The notes: a model not told the origin generated them from the letters alone. 64,000 bases of DNA from PLOWO2-12-38-17 sp963709355 (GCA_963709355.1 CAVPVY010000005.1:1674001-1738000), one strand, 5' to 3'; positions 14,974-26,203 are shown, numbered from the stretch's first letter. Numbers and translations are program-made.

Positions 14974-15753
14974 ATGCGAAGTATTGCATTAACAAATCAA
15001 AAAGGCGGCGTTGCTAAAACAACAACAACAGTGAACTTGGGTGCCTGCCTCGCTCAAATGGGTAAAAAAGTACTCCTTGTTGACTTGGACCCGCAAGGCA
15101 ACCTTAGTTCATGGTTAGGCATTGATATTCACAACCTTGAACGCTCTATGTATAATGTATTCCTTGAAGAGGTATATTTTGAAGAAATTATAGCCAAAAC
15201 ATGTATTGAAAATATGGCTATTGCACCTTCAAATGTGGCTCTGGCTGGAGTTGAAAGAATTATGGCACATGAAAAAGGACGAGACCTTATCCTGAAAAGA
15301 CGTTTATCGCTTGTGGCGAATAACTATGACTATGTTTTGCTCGATTGTCCCCCATCGCTGGGATTAATTACCATTAATGCCTTGACCTTTGCAAAAGAAG
15401 TATTTGTTCCCTTGGAAACAAAAGTACTGGCACTAAATGGTCTCGTTACACTGATGAATACAGTACAGGTAGTCAGAGAAAGATTGAATCATAACCTTGA
15501 AGTGACAGGCATCATCGCATGTCGGTTCGATGGCAGAACCAACCTCAGCAATGAGATATATAATCAAATTAAAGAACGCTTTAAAGAAAAGGTTTTTAAT
15601 ACTATAATCAGAGAAAACACACGCCTTGCAGAATGCCCGGTTTCTGGGAAGCCGATAACACTATATGCATCTGATAGTACAGGCGCTGCAGATTATACAA
15701 GCCTGGCTAACGAAGTGGTGGAAAGAGAGGCACACAGTAAAACCAGGCATTAA
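14974..15753 (+). CDS. ParA-family ATPase
   Basis: A 259-residue Soj/ParA protein with the deviant Walker A KGGVAKTTTTVNL (10-22), Walker A' VLLVDLDPQGN and Walker B YVLLDCPPSLGL. ParA ATPases position chromosomes, plasmids or large protein complexes on the nucleoid. No parB gene or parS site is seen near, and it follows trkHA with only 31 bp, so it may be a chromosomal orphan ParA with another cargo. The second residue after K in the motif is Ala instead of the usual Gly (GGVAKTT), which is common in this family. Confidence 0.85.
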   Translation: MRSIALTNQKGGVAKTTTTVNLGACLAQMGKKVLLVDLDPQGNLSSWLGIDIHNLERSMYNVFLEEVYFEEIIAKTCIENMAIAPSNVALAGVERIMAHEKGRDLILKRRLSLVANNYDYVLLDCPPSLGLITINALTFAKEVFVPLETKVLALNGLVTLMNTVQVVRERLNHNLEVTGIIACRFDGRTNLSNEIYNQIKERFKEKVFNTIIRENTRLAECPVSGKPITLYASDSTGAADYTSLANEVVEREAHSKTRH

Positions 15754-15973
15754 ATATCCATAAAATGTTTTAAGGGCATGCCTATAAAAACAACAAATAG
15801 TTGTAGTTTGCAACTCTTTCTTTTAAACTTTTTTATAATTTCTGTCCTTCAAGATTTCACGTCAGATATATATACATCGGCAAACTGTTATAAAAACATA
15901 CGTATATTTAATCATATATAATTAGTGTCTACTGAGAACTTGCGCAGCGTACAAACGAGTAAAAATATCTCTT

Positions 15974-16522
15974 ATGAAAACATTATCATTAGATACAACA
16001 AACACGATACTAACAATTGGACATTCAACGCATATGCTTGACACCTTTATTAATCTTCTACAAACTCATGGTGTAAAGCATCTGATTGATGTCCGCACCG
16101 TGCCTCGCTCAAGAAAGAATCCACAATTTAACAAAGATACGCTTCCAGATAGTCTGAATATTGCAGGCATAAGATATACGCACATGAGCTGTCTTGGCGG
16201 ACTGCGACGTCCGCATCCTGATTCGCCAAATACAGGCTGGCGAAATTTATCATTCAGGGGTTTTGCAGATTATATGCAAACACCGGAATTCGATAAGAAT
16301 TTGTTGAGCTTGATTGAAATTGCAAAAGACGAGCAGATTACATTAATGTGCGCAGAGGCTTTGCCATGGCGATGCCATCGCTCTCTGATTGCTGATGCTT
16401 TGTGTGTTAGGGGGATTAAGGTCGAACATGTCATGGGTGCAAAAAACAGACAAACTCATCATCTTACCCCATGGGCTGTGGTAAACGGGAAAAACATTGT
16501 ATATCCGCCCGAATCTTCCTAA
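15974..16522 (+). CDS. DUF488 family protein
   Basis: A 182-residue DUF488 protein: TIGHSTHMLDTFINLL near the start, LIDVRTVPRSRKNPQFN, YTHMSCLGGLRRP, and LMCAEALPWRCHRSLIADAL. This set of motifs, including the Cys and the WRCHR stretch, defines the family, whose biochemical function is not established. No partner is seen; the gene on the right is convergent and unrelated. Confidence 0.85.
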   Translation: MKTLSLDTTNTILTIGHSTHMLDTFINLLQTHGVKHLIDVRTVPRSRKNPQFNKDTLPDSLNIAGIRYTHMSCLGGLRRPHPDSPNTGWRNLSFRGFADYMQTPEFDKNLLSLIEIAKDEQITLMCAEALPWRCHRSLIADALCVRGIKVEHVMGAKNRQTHHLTPWAVVNGKNIVYPPESS

Positions 16523-16560
16523 GTAAATCCTAAAACCACAGACAAAACAAATCAACACTA

Positions 16561-18999
16561 CTAATTAGGTTTTCTTAAACTCAATGCCGAAAAGGTTATC
16601 AGGATAAGGCTTGATATATTAATTACAGTCAGAATCAGGCATGTTCCTGATATACCAAGGAGCGGTAAAAAAATTACGCCGGTTAATATAGCCCCGGAAA
16701 AGGCGCCAATGTGGTCAACGCTGTCCGTAAGCCCCGATGAGATTGTAATATTGTTACAACTTTGCATAAATATTTTATTCACTAGTGGGAATTCCAGCCC
16801 TGTAAGTATGCCTGCAATACCTATTAAAATTATCAACCCGATTTCAGCCATGACTGAATAAAAAGATAGCACATGGACGATAAAAGGTATAATTAACACA
16901 TAGAATATAATGATTCCCTCAATAATCATGAGGAAACTTATCCATTTTGTATCTGAATTATATAACAATATTTTGGATTCCTTGTTCGATATGGAACTAC
17001 GGCGATTGAGACAGAAAGGAATTTTATCTTTCAACCCAAGAATGCCGCCTTTCTGGATGATTGAATTCGCAATATAACCGCCAAGCGCCAGACCAACCAT
17101 AAATACAGCTACAATTATTCCCATTTTCTCGTAGATGTAACCATAAATATTCTGAAAGGCATACATGAGTAAAATTTCGATTGCAATACCGGTAAATCCA
17201 GTTGTTGCCAGTACAATCAAACAGTTTGTTCTGAGATGTCTGGTATTATAAAAATCAGCGCTCTTTGAACGTTTAAGAACTATATAAATTATTCTTCCTA
17301 TCAATATGGCTATTATAGGGATGAGAAATGTTTTCAACCCAGCTTTGTTCAGTCTCAGAAACAATTCATGCATATTACTTCCTGTAAGGGCTGTCCATAA
17401 TGTAAGATTTAAAAAATAAGCTACAGGTTTAACGTCAGTATTTAGTATCAAGTCCTTTCTTTTGCTGAGTTGCGCCTCTATAAACTTCACCTGTTCTGGT
17501 TGTAGTAAGGTATAGAAAATATATTCAGTAAAATAATCGGAGCTTATTTTTTGGGACCTGTATCGTTCCGTAAGAGTCTTTATATCAAGGGTAATAATCC
17601 CATCCCTGTTACACGCAAAATAAAAGTTGGTCTGTCCCGGCGTAACAAGGACATTTTTGAAGGTATTGTGAAGAGTGCAATATAACGACCCTGTGTAACT
17701 CCCAACCTCTTTACCAATATACGTAACTGCCGAGCTGACTGAGGTAGCAAAAACACCATCATGTTTCAAAACATCCTGTACTTCTTTGAAGAAATCAACT
17801 GTATAAAAACGATTCAGAAATGCTGTTGATGGGTCGGGTATGCTTATTAACACAATATCATAGTAGTTTTTCTTCGATGTATTCTTAATATAGTAACGAC
17901 CGTCCTGATTAAATATCGTTATGCGCCTATCGGAAAGCGCCCGTTTATCAGGGGCGGATAGATGTTCTTCCACTGCGGGTAACAGCTTCTGGTCTAGTTC
18001 CACGTAATCCAGCGTCTCAATCGGGTAAAGAAGCATTTCCGAAATGAGTCCTCCAAATCCACAACCAAGCAAGAGCACATGTTTCGGGGATGGATGCTGT
18101 GTCATTACAAGATGTGCAACCTGCGCATATTCATATTCATTAGGGAAGGATACCGCATATTGTCCATTAAGATAAATGCTATATTGCCCGCTCTGCATGC
18201 CGATATCAATATGCTGGTACTTTGAATCAACCGACTTTACCAATTCAATATTTGAATTTAATGTCTTCCATCGTATTTTAGCAGACAAGGTCTCAATCTT
18301 ATCGGGAACTGGTGAGAACCAGACCATTATCATAAACAAAGTAAAAGTCAGCGAAATAAATTTTAATACTTTATTTGTTCTCCTATTTTCGCTGTCATCG
18401 AAACAAATGAATAAAAAGAATAAGAGTAAAGAAAGGATTGCATTCAATAGTATTAGGACCTTGAACGGATGAAGTCTTGTGACCAGAAAGAACGAAAACA
18501 CAATTCCGCCAATGAGACTGCCTATTGATTCTATAATGAAGACCGACCCGATATCCGATGCGATATCGCTTGTAGCACCCTGGATAACTTTTGATGAAAA
18601 AGGGAATACAAAACCTATGATAAAGCTGAATGGCAGTATAAGTCCGAAGGATGTGAACAGTAGAGGCAAAAAAGAAATATATTCACCTACACCAACATTT
18701 AAAATACCACGAATACAACGAATAGAAATAATCTGAACAGGTAAGACAATACACATAGCCAGCAATGAAATACCAAAAACAATAATTGCATAGCTGGAAA
18801 TACGTTCAACCTTTAGTCCCGCAAATGCGCCAATTGCAATGCCTGAAAACCATGCCCCGAATACAATACCAAGACATAATTCATTGCCATAAAAAATATT
18901 CAAAAACTCACGAAGTAATATGACCTGTGCAATGGTTGCATAACAACCAATAACTACGATACACAAAAATATCAATATACGCACACTTTTGTTTTGCAT
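16561..18999 (-). CDS. Fused membrane/spermidine-synthase-like protein
   Basis: An 812-residue protein: about 7 membrane helices (1-225), a soluble spermidine-synthase-like methyltransferase fold (about 240-450), and about 7 more helices. The soluble part has YSIYLNGQYAVSFPNEYEYA, HVLLLGCGFGGLISEML, DYVELDQKLLPAVEEHL and YDIVLISIPDPSTAFLNRFY. The expected D of the aminopropyltransferase motif (D-P-x-D/G) is present as PDPS, so catalysis may or may not be polyamine transfer. Such fusions are common in planctomycetes and Deltaproteobacteria; their substrate is not known. Confidence 0.8.
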   Translation of the reverse strand: MQNKSVRILIFLCIVVIGCYATIAQVILLREFLNIFYGNELCLGIVFGAWFSGIAIGAFAGLKVERISSYAIIVFGISLLAMCIVLPVQIISIRCIRGILNVGVGEYISFLPLLFTSFGLILPFSFIIGFVFPFSSKVIQGATSDIASDIGSVFIIESIGSLIGGIVFSFFLVTRLHPFKVLILLNAILSLLLFFLFICFDDSENRRTNKVLKFISLTFTLFMIMVWFSPVPDKIETLSAKIRWKTLNSNIELVKSVDSKYQHIDIGMQSGQYSIYLNGQYAVSFPNEYEYAQVAHLVMTQHPSPKHVLLLGCGFGGLISEMLLYPIETLDYVELDQKLLPAVEEHLSAPDKRALSDRRITIFNQDGRYYIKNTSKKNYYDIVLISIPDPSTAFLNRFYTVDFFKEVQDVLKHDGVFATSVSSAVTYIGKEVGSYTGSLYCTLHNTFKNVLVTPGQTNFYFACNRDGIITLDIKTLTERYRSQKISSDYFTEYIFYTLLQPEQVKFIEAQLSKRKDLILNTDVKPVAYFLNLTLWTALTGSNMHELFLRLNKAGLKTFLIPIIAILIGRIIYIVLKRSKSADFYNTRHLRTNCLIVLATTGFTGIAIEILLMYAFQNIYGYIYEKMGIIVAVFMVGLALGGYIANSIIQKGGILGLKDKIPFCLNRRSSISNKESKILLYNSDTKWISFLMIIEGIIIFYVLIIPFIVHVLSFYSVMAEIGLIILIGIAGILTGLEFPLVNKIFMQSCNNITISSGLTDSVDHIGAFSGAILTGVIFLPLLGISGTCLILTVINISSLILITFSALSLRKPN

Positions 19000-19221
19000 T
19001 TTTTGTTTTGAAATGTACTTCTAACTGGATAAACTACATCGTTAGTTAAGATTTCCTTTAACCCTTTAAACATAGTGATTTAACGGGAATCGGTAACCTT
19101 TTAACTTTAATAACCATTAAATAACAATACAGTAAGACATACTTAACTAAAATTATCAAATAATCATATATTCATTTTAACTCATTCAATAAAAGCTTAT
19201 TTAGTGCGGTGATATAATACA

Positions 19222-21705
19222 GTGTCAGAAAGTAAAAATAAACATATTTACCCCGCTCCATATTTAAACGCAAACCAATATGATACATGGTCTAAATACG
19301 ATTGGTTTGCGATACTAACCTTATTCCTACTCACACTGGCATATTTTCACAATGTTGTCATTCCAACTGATTATAGTGTTCTCAGTGACCAGAACACAGA
19401 TACTCGTCACCAGCTATTTTACTGGAGATACTTTGGCTTTAACACATTAGCAAAAGGTACAGTACCTCTCTGGAATCCTTATATTTATGGAGGAACGCCA
19501 TTTGTAGGTGGTCTGCAATCTGCCTTATTTTATCCACTTAATTTGATATATCTCATATTGCCCACTTATATAGCTATAAATTATAGCATTATACTGCACG
19601 TTTTTTTATCTGGCGTATTTACATATTTGTATCTCCGGTACATCAACCTAAGTGGAACAAATCAAATAAATGAAAACGCAGTAAAGTCTATTGGTGTAAA
19701 TAGACTCTCACGACCTAGTTGTGTAATTGCATCTATTATATTCATGTTTTGCGCACCGCAGATATTCCATATCTATCCGGGACATCTCCCAAATTTATGT
19801 ACGATGATATGGTTACCTCTTATTCTTCTATTTTCAGAACTTTTTATACGTAATAGAAACTTCTTGTACGCAATCTTTGGCGGAATTACAGTAGCTTTTA
19901 ATATACTAGCTGGTCATCCTCAATACTTTTTTTACACGGCAATTGCTGTGTTTATATACTTCACCATACGTATTGTCCAAGGGGTTGTAACACATAGAAA
20001 CTGGAAACCCGCCGTTTATCAAACGGCGGGTTTTTTCATTATTTATACTGTAGGAATATTATTATCCTCTATCCAATTATTGCCGGCATTTGAAATGGTT
20101 AAGCACTCTGTTAGGCAGACACTTTCTTATGAATGGGTAGGACAATTTTCATTTGCACCAGAGAATTTTTTAACGCTTATTATTCCAGAGTTCTTTGGAG
20201 ACTCATTAAGGGCACCTTATTGGGGAAGGTATTACCTCTGGGAAATGTCTTTATATATAGGAATACTCCCATTAATGTTGTGTGGACTTGCTTCATTCTA
20301 TTTTAGAAATAAATTTACAAAAACATTTCTCATCATAGCGCTGATTACAACTATATTGGCTTTAGGCAGATTTACACCGCTTTTCAAATTCCTCTACCAC
20401 TTTGTCCCGGGCTTTAACCTTTTTAGAGGAAATTCAAAATTTATATTTATTGTGGCTTTTTCCCTGTCCGTTCTTTCGGGTATCGGAGCAGAGTATTTAC
20501 TAAATAACTCATTTATCAAAAAGAACAAATCCATTTTTTTCTATATAACTATAGGTATCATTTCGGCAATCGGGCTGTTTCTTCTGGTATTCTTTCTGTT
20601 CAAGGCAGGATATGGAAGCTGGCACAACATTATTAGAAAAGTTTATTTATTAGGAGATCGTTACACAATTTTACCTGACTTGAAAGATAAGGGTTTTTTG
20701 AGTACAACGTTCGCCTTAGCGGCAAATAATGCGATTAAATTCATTGTTCTCACAATACTAAGCTTACTCATTTTAGGTCTGTGGTTTAACGGCATCTTGA
20801 AGAAACAATTCATAATACCGCTAACAATTGCACTAATATTCTGGGACCTGTGGTTTTTTGGAAATCAATACATGGTTACATTCGATTCCAGATCGTGCTT
20901 TTGGGACAAGGATTTGGTTAATGTATTAAAAAATGATGCTGAACCACCTCGCATAACAACACATGGTAATTTTGAACTGAACCAGGGCATGGCACATGAT
21001 ATCTCTAACGTGGGTGGATACGATGCTAATATTATTAAAGAGTATTCTGAATTTATTCAATTGTGCAACAATAAACCAATAGATGAACCTAATATCTATG
21101 TTGAAGTTACACAATTTTCCAAACTGACTAATATGCTGAATCTAAAGTATATACTTCTGCCTTCCAATGTCAGAATAGAACACCCAACTATCAAACATAT
21201 CTTTAATAATTCAAAATATGCCCTATTCCAGAATAAAATGGCGCTTCCACGTGCTTTTATTGTTCACAGCGCTAAAACACTAAATGGAAGAGATGCTATA
21301 TTTAAAGAACTAGCTAGTAAAGAATTTTACCCGCTAAAATACGCTGTCCTTGAAGAGCCATCTAAACTCACACAAAATGCTAATCAAGAAAATATAGAAC
21401 CGGAACCTCCGCCCACCATTCTTGAATATTCACCAAACAGAGTTAAAATAAAGGTTAACATATTCGAAGATGGTTATCTTGTCCTCGGAGATACATTTTA
21501 TCCAGGTTGGAATGCATACATTGATGGAAGAAAAAGCCACGTATACAAAACTAACTACGTATTGCGGTCTGTCTTCCTTGAAAAGGGTGAACACCTTGCT
21601 GAGTTTGTTTATGAACCGAAATCTTTTTCAATTGGTATGATTATTTCCATAACAAGTTTGGTAATTCTAATTCCTGTCTCTATATTTAAGATTCGAAGAC
21701 ATTGA
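19222..21705 (+). CDS. YfhO-family GT-C-like membrane protein
   Basis: An 827-residue protein with about 12 membrane helices followed by a soluble C-terminal region. It shows YfhO-family blocks: SDQNTDTRHQLFYWRYFGFN, GTVPLWNPYIYGGTPFVGG, and a C-terminal DTFYPGWNAYIDGR. YfhO-type proteins are GT-C-like lipid-linked-sugar glycosyltransferases needed for glycosylation of teichoic acids or surface polymers. The GTG start at 19222 has a weak ribosome site (GGTGA). The next gene starts 4 bp inside its end, so both are translated together. Confidence 0.8.
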   Translation: MSESKNKHIYPAPYLNANQYDTWSKYDWFAILTLFLLTLAYFHNVVIPTDYSVLSDQNTDTRHQLFYWRYFGFNTLAKGTVPLWNPYIYGGTPFVGGLQSALFYPLNLIYLILPTYIAINYSIILHVFLSGVFTYLYLRYINLSGTNQINENAVKSIGVNRLSRPSCVIASIIFMFCAPQIFHIYPGHLPNLCTMIWLPLILLFSELFIRNRNFLYAIFGGITVAFNILAGHPQYFFYTAIAVFIYFTIRIVQGVVTHRNWKPAVYQTAGFFIIYTVGILLSSIQLLPAFEMVKHSVRQTLSYEWVGQFSFAPENFLTLIIPEFFGDSLRAPYWGRYYLWEMSLYIGILPLMLCGLASFYFRNKFTKTFLIIALITTILALGRFTPLFKFLYHFVPGFNLFRGNSKFIFIVAFSLSVLSGIGAEYLLNNSFIKKNKSIFFYITIGIISAIGLFLLVFFLFKAGYGSWHNIIRKVYLLGDRYTILPDLKDKGFLSTTFALAANNAIKFIVLTILSLLILGLWFNGILKKQFIIPLTIALIFWDLWFFGNQYMVTFDSRSCFWDKDLVNVLKNDAEPPRITTHGNFELNQGMAHDISNVGGYDANIIKEYSEFIQLCNNKPIDEPNIYVEVTQFSKLTNMLNLKYILLPSNVRIEHPTIKHIFNNSKYALFQNKMALPRAFIVHSAKTLNGRDAIFKELASKEFYPLKYAVLEEPSKLTQNANQENIEPEPPPTILEYSPNRVKIKVNIFEDGYLVLGDTFYPGWNAYIDGRKSHVYKTNYVLRSVFLEKGEHLAEFVYEPKSFSIGMIISITSLVILIPVSIFKIRRH

Positions 21706-23711
21706 GTAAGAAAACATATTCAATATTATTTTCGATTATTGCCTTCATCCCGGTACTGGTCTACCTGAATTCTTTAGAGAATACATTTGTATACGATGAT
21801 TATCTAACGGTAGCCAACAATTATTTTATCAGAGACTGGGGGTACTTTTCTGCACTCTTTAATCAAAAATATTTCGCCATCTCAAACGAATTAACATATC
21901 GTCCTGTTGTTACTTTCTCTTATTTCGTTGATTATACGCTGTGGAAGACAAAGCCCTGGGGATTTCATCTAACTAATATCTTAATTCATACCATTAACAT
22001 TTTCTTGGTTTACTCCTTTGCACGTCGCCTAGTTAATAATACGTCAACCGCATTCATTTCTTCCTTAATATTCTCAATACACCCTGTATTTACTGAAACT
22101 GTAAATGCAATAAGCTACCGCGAAGACCTCTTATCAGCCACATTCATGCTCGCGACATTCCTGTTATTTATCAGACTTGATAGAAGCAATAAAAGGATTT
22201 ACTCAATTATTCTTTATGCTTTTTCATTATCTGCATATTTTTTTGCCTTGTTATCCAAAGAAATGGCACTCACGCTTCCGCTATTGATTTTCATATATGA
22301 TTACATCTTCATAAAGAAATTCTCATCAAAGCCTCACGGCTTCACGAAGAGGTTCGCAACACATTACACAGGTTATATTGTCGTTAGTATCTTTTACCTG
22401 TTTTTAAGATTCTATTTACTCCGCAATCTGGGTGAATCTGTCCAGTACCCGGGTAATAGTATTTACGTTAACCTTCTCATGATGTTCAAGGTACTGGGTT
22501 ACTATTTCAAGATTTTATTTATACCAACACCATTAAACGCAGATTACATTGTTCCACTTACATATTCACCTGATACTGCCTTTATCATAAGTGTTCTAGT
22601 TTTAATTACGATTGCTGTCGTATCAATAAAAAAATTTAAAATATCGAGGGTATGGGCATTTTCAACCTTATGGTTTATTATAACGCTTCTACCAGTACTA
22701 AATATCGTACCTATCAACAATATAATGGCAGAAAGATATCTATATGTACCGGGTATCGGATTTGTAATTTTAATTGGTGCAATATTCAATCAGACATTAC
22801 TCAATAAACGGATTAGTGACCACCCTTCTATACCTGCCAAAACCAATATCTATTCGTATGAATTAGAAAATACTACTTTGCCTTATTACTATCCCAAAAA
22901 CAGGTGTACGGCGATACCGCCCCTAATAATAACATTGCTAGCCATTATAATATCCTCGTTCTCATTCATTTCATTAAACAGAAACAGGATATGGTTAAAT
23001 GAACATACATTTGGTACTGAAACAATACGTCGTTCGCCAAACAGTTTCAGGATGTATAATGATGTTGGGTACTATTATTATAACACAGGTTTACTAGACG
23101 AAGCCATACGGGCATTTCAGGAATCAATCAAAATACGATTCAATCAGTCCAGAGCGCATAGTAATCTGGGTGCCGCATACGCAATGAAGGGACTTAATGA
23201 CAAAGCAATCGAGGAATTAATTCTGTCCATCCGATTCAGCGATAAAAACCCATCGGCATTTAACAACCTTGGCCTTCTTTATAAAAGAAATGGCAATTTA
23301 GATGAGGCAGTTAAGAACTTTGTAGAAGCATTAAAGCTTAACCCATACAATGCTGAAGCACATATTAACTTGGGGAGCGTCTTTATTGATCAAAAGAAAT
23401 TTGATGAAGCACTCTCTGAATTTGGAAAAGCTATAAAAATTAGGAAGAACTCTGCCCTTGCTCATTATAATATAGCTGTTGTTTATTATAAGACAGGTCA
23501 AATGGACAAGGCTTATAATAAACTTCTGGAGGTATATAAACTAAACCCAAGGAATGCGGATGTTCATCTTAGTCTTGGAATTTTATACTTAAACCATTTC
23601 AATGAAAAAGAAAAGGCGTTGATGCATATCAGAGAGGCACTGCAATTAAACCCTAATCACAAACAGGCAAATCAGATGAAAGATATTATCAAGAAACTTT
23701 CCTCCAACTAA
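21702..23711 (+). CDS. TMTC-like GT-C membrane protein with TPRs
   Basis: A 669-residue protein: an N-terminal membrane half (about 1-435) with TMTC/PMT-like landmarks FVYDDYLTVANN, YRPVVTFSYFVDY, HLTNILIH and HPVFTETVNAISYREDLLSA, then about six TPR units (455-665, for example AHSNLGAAYAMKGLNDKAIE). The same layout is known from eukaryotic TMTC O-mannosyltransferases and many bacterial protein O-glycosyltransferase candidates; the acidic DD after VY suits a GT-C active site. It starts at TTG overlapping the yfhO-like stop, so it is coupled to it. Sugar and target are unknown. Confidence 0.8.
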   Translation: MSKKTYSILFSIIAFIPVLVYLNSLENTFVYDDYLTVANNYFIRDWGYFSALFNQKYFAISNELTYRPVVTFSYFVDYTLWKTKPWGFHLTNILIHTINIFLVYSFARRLVNNTSTAFISSLIFSIHPVFTETVNAISYREDLLSATFMLATFLLFIRLDRSNKRIYSIILYAFSLSAYFFALLSKEMALTLPLLIFIYDYIFIKKFSSKPHGFTKRFATHYTGYIVVSIFYLFLRFYLLRNLGESVQYPGNSIYVNLLMMFKVLGYYFKILFIPTPLNADYIVPLTYSPDTAFIISVLVLITIAVVSIKKFKISRVWAFSTLWFIITLLPVLNIVPINNIMAERYLYVPGIGFVILIGAIFNQTLLNKRISDHPSIPAKTNIYSYELENTTLPYYYPKNRCTAIPPLIITLLAIIISSFSFISLNRNRIWLNEHTFGTETIRRSPNSFRMYNDVGYYYYNTGLLDEAIRAFQESIKIRFNQSRAHSNLGAAYAMKGLNDKAIEELILSIRFSDKNPSAFNNLGLLYKRNGNLDEAVKNFVEALKLNPYNAEAHINLGSVFIDQKKFDEALSEFGKAIKIRKNSALAHYNIAVVYYKTGQMDKAYNKLLEVYKLNPRNADVHLSLGILYLNHFNEKEKALMHIREALQLNPNHKQANQMKDIIKKLSSN

Positions 23712-23778
23712 AAATAGCCCTTTATGCATAATTTAAATAAAATAGATAAGCATATTTTATGTTACTAAAAATCCAAAC

Positions 23779-26175
23779 ATGGCTATACGTCTGAAAAGTA
23801 TAACTCCATACATTATTTTATCCGCAATATCTATTATTGTTTTTTCTAACTCAATGAACAACGGCTTTGTTTATGATGACTCAGTGACTGTTGTAAATAA
23901 TAGCCTGATTAAAAGCTGGAATAACTTTCATAATATTTTCTCATTTAACTATTTTATACTCTCCGGTGAATTAAGTTACCGTCCTGTTGTTACTTTAACT
24001 TACTTTATAGATTATTTTATCTGGGGTATCAAATCCACAGGCTTTCATCTTACAAATATCTTTCTTCAACTAGCAAATACAATATTAATTTATGTACTTA
24101 TCAAACAAATTACCAAATCCAGCAAGATAGCTCTAATTTCAGCGCTTTTATTCACAACACATCCAGTTCTAACTGAAACGGTAAATTCTATAAGTTATCG
24201 GGAAGACCTTCTTGCCGTTTTCTTTTCCATAATTGCCTTTATATTGTTTCTAAAACTAGACAATACAATTTTAGGTAAAAACAAATTCATTATTTATTAC
24301 GCAGCGTCCCTGGTTTCTTATCTGTTTGCCCTCTTTTCAAAGGAGGTAGCAATTACATTACTGCCGATTTTAATATTATTAAATATCTTTTATTCTTCAC
24401 CCGGCACGACTTTGCAGACAATTTTTAAAAGAATAAAAGGCATATATGTCGGATATTTTCTCATCACATGTGCTTACCTAACCATTCAATTTGGAATCTT
24501 CAGAAATGTGTATGTAAGGCTGGATCAACCCCAGCAAGGCTTATTTGTTATGTTTAAAGTATTTGCTTATTATATAAAGCTTTTATTTCTACCCTTCAAT
24601 CTTAACGCAGATTATGTAGTTCCCCCTTTAACCGAAGGAATCACTGCTTTCGTAATATCAATTATGCTTATAATTACCGTCGTTATCATCATAATAAGAC
24701 TATGTAATGGAAATAACCAATATCGCTTTTTTACAATATTATTCTTTATCGCCTTACTACCTGTCTCAAACATTATTCCCATAGGGAATATTATGGCTGA
24801 ACGATACTTATATTTCCCAATCATAGGTTTTTTTGTGGCTATCGGTATTCTTACAGAAAATTACTTTAAGAAATTAAGTATTACAACAGTATGCGGTTGT
24901 ATTATATTTATCTTATTAAGTATTCTGAGCGTTTGTCGAAATGGGGAATGGCGGGATGAGTTCTCCTTATGGACTTCAACCTCTCATCGCGAACCCAACA
25001 GCGCACGCGCTCATCATAATCTTGGCGTAGTTTACAGTACAAAAGGCTTCAATGATTACGCCGAATTAGAGTACAAACGGACGCTGGAAATTAACCCAAA
25101 AGACACAGAAGCGCATTATAACCTTGGGAATACGTATGATAGAAAAGGATTGATAGATGACGCTATCAGAGAGTATCAGGAGGCAATTAAATGTAATCCC
25201 TATTATGCCGAGGCATATAACAATCTAGGTAACGTATATAAAAATAAACAACTTCTAGAATCAGCCATTGAACAGTATAAGAAGGCAATAAATCGTAATC
25301 CTTTCAAGCCGAACTATTACAACAATCTTGGTATCGCCTATCGCGATAAAAAACTTTATAATGAAGCTATCACTGAATTCAAAAAGTCATTGAAAATTGA
25401 TAACAAAATACCATCGACACACAATGACCTTGGAAATACTTACAAAGAAATAGGCAATACAGAAGCAGCTTTATCAGAATTTAAAATGGCACTTGAGCTC
25501 GATCCTGATAATGCTGATGCCCATAATAATATAGGAGTTATATACACTAACATGGACTACCTAGATTATGCTATAAAGGAATTTGAAACATCACTTAAAC
25601 TCAATCCAAAACTTGCAAATGTACACAACAATATTGGAATTGCTTATGCAAAGAAGGGAGATTTAGACAAGGCAATTGACAAACTTAATAATGCGGTAGG
25701 GCTTGGTTTTGACAATGCCGATGTTCACAACAATCTTGCGGGTGTATATATAACGAAGGGCTCCACGGATAACGCAATTACAGAACTCAAATCGGCATTA
25801 AAATATAATCCCCAAGATAGTAATACTCATTGTAATCTAGGAAATGCATATATATCAAAAAACCTATTTGATGAAGCAATTTTTGAATTCAAAGAAGCTA
25901 TTAAATACAAACCTGACGACCATGAAATATATTATTTTCTTGGGAATGCACTTTACAGAAAAAAGCAATACAAAGACGCTGTAGATGCCCTTTACCAATC
26001 AATCCATTATCAACCGAACAACCCTCTTGCGCACAAGATGCTGGGCACTATATATGCAAATCACATAATCAATCCTCCGCAGGCACTATTCCATCTTAAT
26101 GAAACATTGCGACTTGACCCGCAACAACCTATGGCAAAAGAAATAAGGGATTTTATCAACAAATTAAAGAAATAA
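23779..26175 (+). CDS. TMTC-like GT-C protein with long TPR array
   Basis: A 798-residue paralogue of the previous gene: membrane half (1-395) with NGFVYDDSVTVVNN, YRPVVTLTYFIDY, HLTNIFLQ and HPVLTETVNSISYREDLLAV, followed by about eleven TPR units (405-795). The longer array suggests a different protein partner or target. It follows 67 bp after the previous gene in the same direction, so the three genes from 19222 form one surface-glycosylation locus. A duplication of the upstream gene is inferred from motif order. Confidence 0.8.
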   Translation: MAIRLKSITPYIILSAISIIVFSNSMNNGFVYDDSVTVVNNSLIKSWNNFHNIFSFNYFILSGELSYRPVVTLTYFIDYFIWGIKSTGFHLTNIFLQLANTILIYVLIKQITKSSKIALISALLFTTHPVLTETVNSISYREDLLAVFFSIIAFILFLKLDNTILGKNKFIIYYAASLVSYLFALFSKEVAITLLPILILLNIFYSSPGTTLQTIFKRIKGIYVGYFLITCAYLTIQFGIFRNVYVRLDQPQQGLFVMFKVFAYYIKLLFLPFNLNADYVVPPLTEGITAFVISIMLIITVVIIIIRLCNGNNQYRFFTILFFIALLPVSNIIPIGNIMAERYLYFPIIGFFVAIGILTENYFKKLSITTVCGCIIFILLSILSVCRNGEWRDEFSLWTSTSHREPNSARAHHNLGVVYSTKGFNDYAELEYKRTLEINPKDTEAHYNLGNTYDRKGLIDDAIREYQEAIKCNPYYAEAYNNLGNVYKNKQLLESAIEQYKKAINRNPFKPNYYNNLGIAYRDKKLYNEAITEFKKSLKIDNKIPSTHNDLGNTYKEIGNTEAALSEFKMALELDPDNADAHNNIGVIYTNMDYLDYAIKEFETSLKLNPKLANVHNNIGIAYAKKGDLDKAIDKLNNAVGLGFDNADVHNNLAGVYITKGSTDNAITELKSALKYNPQDSNTHCNLGNAYISKNLFDEAIFEFKEAIKYKPDDHEIYYFLGNALYRKKQYKDAVDALYQSIHYQPNNPLAHKMLGTIYANHIINPPQALFHLNETLRLDPQQPMAKEIRDFINKLKK

Positions 26176-26203
26176 CTTAGTAACGCTGCTAAAAGTATTA
26201 TTT

